A stretch of DNA of 64,000 nucleotides from contig NZ_KI911472.1 in assembly GCF_000514815.1 (NCBI RefSeq), positions 150,875-214,874 on the forward strand. Reading direction: 5' to 3'. The position numbers and the translations under genes are program-made. The notes below the pieces were generated by a model. It searched no databases. It was not told where the DNA came from and saw only the letters and a list, made by a program, of their open reading frames with translations. This stretch comes from Salinispora fenicalii (GTDB lineage: Bacteria > Actinomycetota > Actinomycetes > Mycobacteriales > Micromonosporaceae). Shown one piece after another: positions 61,901-64,000 of this stretch. How positions within the stretch are numbered: the stretch's first letter is position 1; each line of letters opens with the position of its first letter.

Positions 61901-62512
61901 ATGTCGGTCAGCCCCGCTTCGTCGCGCGCCGGATGGCATTCGTCCCAACCCGCTGTTCCCGGCCGCCCTCCGGGTGGTCAGCGCCGTCCCACCAATACGG
62001 TTCCTCCCGTCCTCACGGTGACCCTGTCAATCCCATTGGCCAGCGACGAGACGCTGAATCCGGCGGCCCGGCGGTTGCTGGACGCGGCCCGTGAACTGAT
62101 GGAATGTGGTGACAGCACGGTCACCATGACCGGCAACGGGTTTTCGGACCGGCGAGTGGAACCGGTTCCGGCAGGCCGCTCGCCGAGCCGGTCGCTCGCC
62201 CCCACCATCCCCACCTTGCACATCCTCGCCTCCTCCCGTTCCGTGTTGCGTGACGGCGACCCCTTGTCGCTGACCCGGCTGGAGTTCGATCTGCTGCTAC
62301 ACCTGGTCGCCCACCCCCGACGGGTCTTCACGCGGCTGCAACTGCTCAATGCGGTCTGGGGCTACGAGCATGCGGGGGTGCGCACGGTGGATGTGCACGT
62401 GCGCCGACTGCGGGGCAAGGTTGGCGTCGACGTTCCCCTGGTCACCACCGTCTACGGGGTCGGCTACCGGCTCGCCGACGACGCCCGGGTGAGCATCGAC
62501 CGCAGTGGTTGA
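61901..62512 (+). CDS. Orphan winged-helix (OmpR/PhoB-type) DNA-binding protein
   Basis: 203 residues. The first 100 are Pro/Ser-rich and without a recognisable receiver domain. The C-terminus is a trans_reg_C domain: SLTRLEFDLLLHLVAHPRRVFTRLQLL in parts, VWGYEHAGVRTVDVHVRRLRGK and TTVYGVGYRLADD. It resembles response-regulator output domains found alone in actinomycetes. No partner kinase is adjacent. ATG 61901 has a perfect AAGGAGG site. Confidence 0.9.
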   Translation: MSVSPASSRAGWHSSQPAVPGRPPGGQRRPTNTVPPVLTVTLSIPLASDETLNPAARRLLDAARELMECGDSTVTMTGNGFSDRRVEPVPAGRSPSRSLAPTIPTLHILASSRSVLRDGDPLSLTRLEFDLLLHLVAHPRRVFTRLQLLNAVWGYEHAGVRTVDVHVRRLRGKVGVDVPLVTTVYGVGYRLADDARVSIDRSG

Positions 62513-62691
62513 CTGCGGCCTACCCGTCTTGGTGCTGCCTTGTGCCAGCGGTCCCGGGTAGCCGGATAGACGGCGGTTTGGTCCGTGGCGGTGCGGGGTA
62601 TTCGGTCGGCTCATCACACGGGTCGCCACCCGTGCAGCGACGACCAGCACCGGTCCAGTGGACCGGGAGGCCCTCAGGAAGGCAGGCAGCG

Positions 62692-63090
62692 ATGCTCGTC
62701 CACGACCCGGTCGACCCGCCCCGACCCCAGGCGGAAGCCGATCAGATCCGGCAGTCCCTGCAGGCCCGCTACGACGAGCTTGCCGCCGAGTATGAGCAGG
62801 CTGTGATGCAGAGTCAGGTGCTGCGCCTGGTCGAGGTCGGGGACACCGCGGGCGATGACCAGGCCGACAGCGGCACGAAGACCGCGGAGCGGGACACCGC
62901 GCAGTCCCTGTTGCGAACTATCCTCGACCGCCGGGCGCAGTTCGAGCACGCCCTGACTCGGCTGGAAGAGGGCACCTACGGCTTCTGCGAAGGCTGCGGC
63001 GCCTCCATTCCAGTGGAGCGGCTGGAGATCTTCCCATCGGCGACGACCTGCGTGACCTGCAAACAAACTCGGGAGCGTCGCGCGGCCTGA
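62692..63090 (+). CDS. DksA/TraR-family zinc-finger protein
   Basis: 132 residues. An N-terminal coiled coil (QIRQSLQARYDELAAEYEQAV) is followed by the C4 zinc finger FCEGCGASIPVERLEIFPSA and CVTCK. The family inserts its coiled coil into the RNA polymerase secondary channel and modulates initiation, often with ppGpp in proteobacteria. The acidic tip pair of DksA is not obvious here. Proteins of this type are common in actinomycetes and their polymerase role is inferred. Confidence 0.9.
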   Translation: MLVHDPVDPPRPQAEADQIRQSLQARYDELAAEYEQAVMQSQVLRLVEVGDTAGDDQADSGTKTAERDTAQSLLRTILDRRAQFEHALTRLEEGTYGFCEGCGASIPVERLEIFPSATTCVTCKQTRERRAA

Positions 63091-63330
63091 CGCGTCGTTG
63101 CCGCCGGATTGGCGCGGCCGGAGCAGACGGAGGTGGCTGGATGGTCATGGTGCAGACGAGACCGAGGCGCCGCCGAGGCGTCGTTCTCCACGTCGTCGGA
63201 ACGCCCGGCGATCGGCGGCGGACGCCCCGGCCTGGCCGGGTCAGCCCGGTGCGACAGCGCCGCGGCCCGGTTGGTCCCCGGCGGCGAGACGACGATGGCC
63301 GCTGGGAGCCCGACGTTCGGGGGTGGAGAG

Positions 63331-63759
63331 ATGGCTGAGCAGCTACAGTCCGCGATCGACGCGTCCACGCAGAAGACGAATCTGATCCTTCAGGACATCG
63401 AGGAGGCCCTCGGCTGGCCGAAGGGACAGCGGAACCAGTCTTACTGCGCCCTACGGACGATGCTGCACCTGCTACGTGATCGACTGCCGGTGCAGGAGAG
63501 CGTGGCGTTCGCCGCGCAGCTGCCGTTGGTGATCCGCGGAATCTACTTCGACGGCTGGCAGCCGATGGACGTTCCGGTCAAGCTGAACCGAGACGACTTC
63601 CTCCTTGAGTTCCGGAAGCAGTTCACTTATGACCTTCAGGGCGATGCGGAGCACCTGGTGCAGGTGGTGCTCGACGTCCTGCACCGGCATGTCAGCTCGG
63701 GGCAGTGGGACGACGTGAAGGACAACATGCCAAAGGACCTGGCCCGGATGATGTCCTGA
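63331..63759 (+). CDS. DUF2267 protein
   Basis: 142 residues, all helical. It contains QDIEEALGWPKGQRNQSYCA, the central VAFAAQLPLVIRGIYFDGW motif typical of the family and DVLHRHVSSGQWDDVKDNMP at the end. This variant has the W-x-P and Tyr-Phe-Asp-Gly-Trp residues of the better conserved DUF2267 branch. Function unknown; co-occurs with stress genes. GGTGGAGAG precedes the ATG. Confidence 0.9.
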   Translation: MAEQLQSAIDASTQKTNLILQDIEEALGWPKGQRNQSYCALRTMLHLLRDRLPVQESVAFAAQLPLVIRGIYFDGWQPMDVPVKLNRDDFLLEFRKQFTYDLQGDAEHLVQVVLDVLHRHVSSGQWDDVKDNMPKDLARMMS

Positions 63760-63932
63760 CCGCGTCGGCGCCCGCCCGGGCACCAGGGCGGACCCCGGGC
63801 TGTCGACTGGCGAACCACCAGCGTCGGGCCCCTGGGGCGGCTACCGTGTGGTGGGGAGGGCTGGAGGTGGGGGAATCCCCGCCGTACGACGGACCCCGGC
63901 GCTCGCGGACGGGGCACAGCCGAGGAGTACCC

Positions 63933-64000
63933 ATGGCACTCAACGACGACGACATGACGACCTCCGGCGGCGCCGGCCTCGAAGGTCCGGCTGATGGTGG
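63933..64000 (+). CDS. Start of an acidic, Gly-rich protein (runs off the window)
   Basis: An ATG with GAGGAG seven bases upstream opens MALNDDDMTTSGGAGLEGPA and continues to the window edge. Only about 22 residues are visible, acidic and Gly-rich. No identification possible. Confidence 0.55.
   Translation, partial: MALNDDDMTTSGGAGLEGPADG

Overview
The window looks like the chromosome of a high-GC actinomycete of the Micromonosporaceae type (Salinispora/Micromonospora-like). The evidence is uniformly G/C-rich third codon positions, frequent GTG starts, Lsr2, an egtABCD ergothioneine operon, SecA2, a GAF-ANTAR protein, a SigF-type sigma factor and an actinobacterial Ser/Thr kinase. No plasmid, phage or insertion-sequence genes, tRNAs, rRNAs or CRISPR arrays were recognised. 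Most of it is core or stable accessory genome with short gaps and many strong hairpin terminators.

Layout: 1-2.4 kb holds the end of a 2-oxoacid dehydrogenase operon (E1 alpha end, E1 beta, E2). 2.6-9.9 kb has an L,D-transpeptidase lipoprotein, FKBP, a DoxX-like protein, a metal/cobalamin-receptor-fold protein, an iodotyrosine-deiodinase-type nitroreductase, about 0.8 kb without a recognisable gene, Lsr2 and a DEAD-box helicase. 10.2-17.2 kb has an M15-like peptidase-fold protein coupled to an asparagine synthetase, a GyrI-like protein derived from a MerR regulator, a divergent LVIVD/DUF305 pair and a receptor Ser/Thr kinase. 17.4-21.7 kb is egtABCD. 22-31 kb includes two putative Mn exporters of unrelated families (UPF0016/GDT1 and TerC), each behind a yybP-ykoY manganese riboswitch, plus NhaA, a GT4 glycosyltransferase, an HhH-GPD-like protein, an alpha-methylacyl-CoA racemase and a type II NADH dehydrogenase.

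31.5-35.4 kb carries small stress or envelope genes (a DUF2267 protein with a pterin-dehydratase-like tail, a DivIVA-like protein, a secreted lysozyme-like protein, an OsmC-like protein). 35.6-45.1 kb is the most system-like stretch: a two-component system followed on the same strand by a GT-C glycosyltransferase, a GT2-GtrA fusion, a 49-residue membrane protein, a kinase-like/methyltransferase fusion and a membrane phospho/sulfo-transferase of the alkaline-phosphatase superfamily. Together these look like an envelope glycan decoration pathway.

45.4-64 kb contains citrate synthase, a frameshifted NmrA-family gene, a SpoU-type rRNA methyltransferase, a GCS2-type ligase, a baeRF2 protein, a SigF-like sigma factor, a solitary cytochrome oxidase subunit I with a duplicated 3' end, SecA2, a GAF-ANTAR regulator with a SigF-type promoter, DUF3500, an orphan winged-helix protein, a DksA/TraR zinc-finger protein and a third DUF2267 protein. 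Function calls rest on motif recognition by eye, without database searches.
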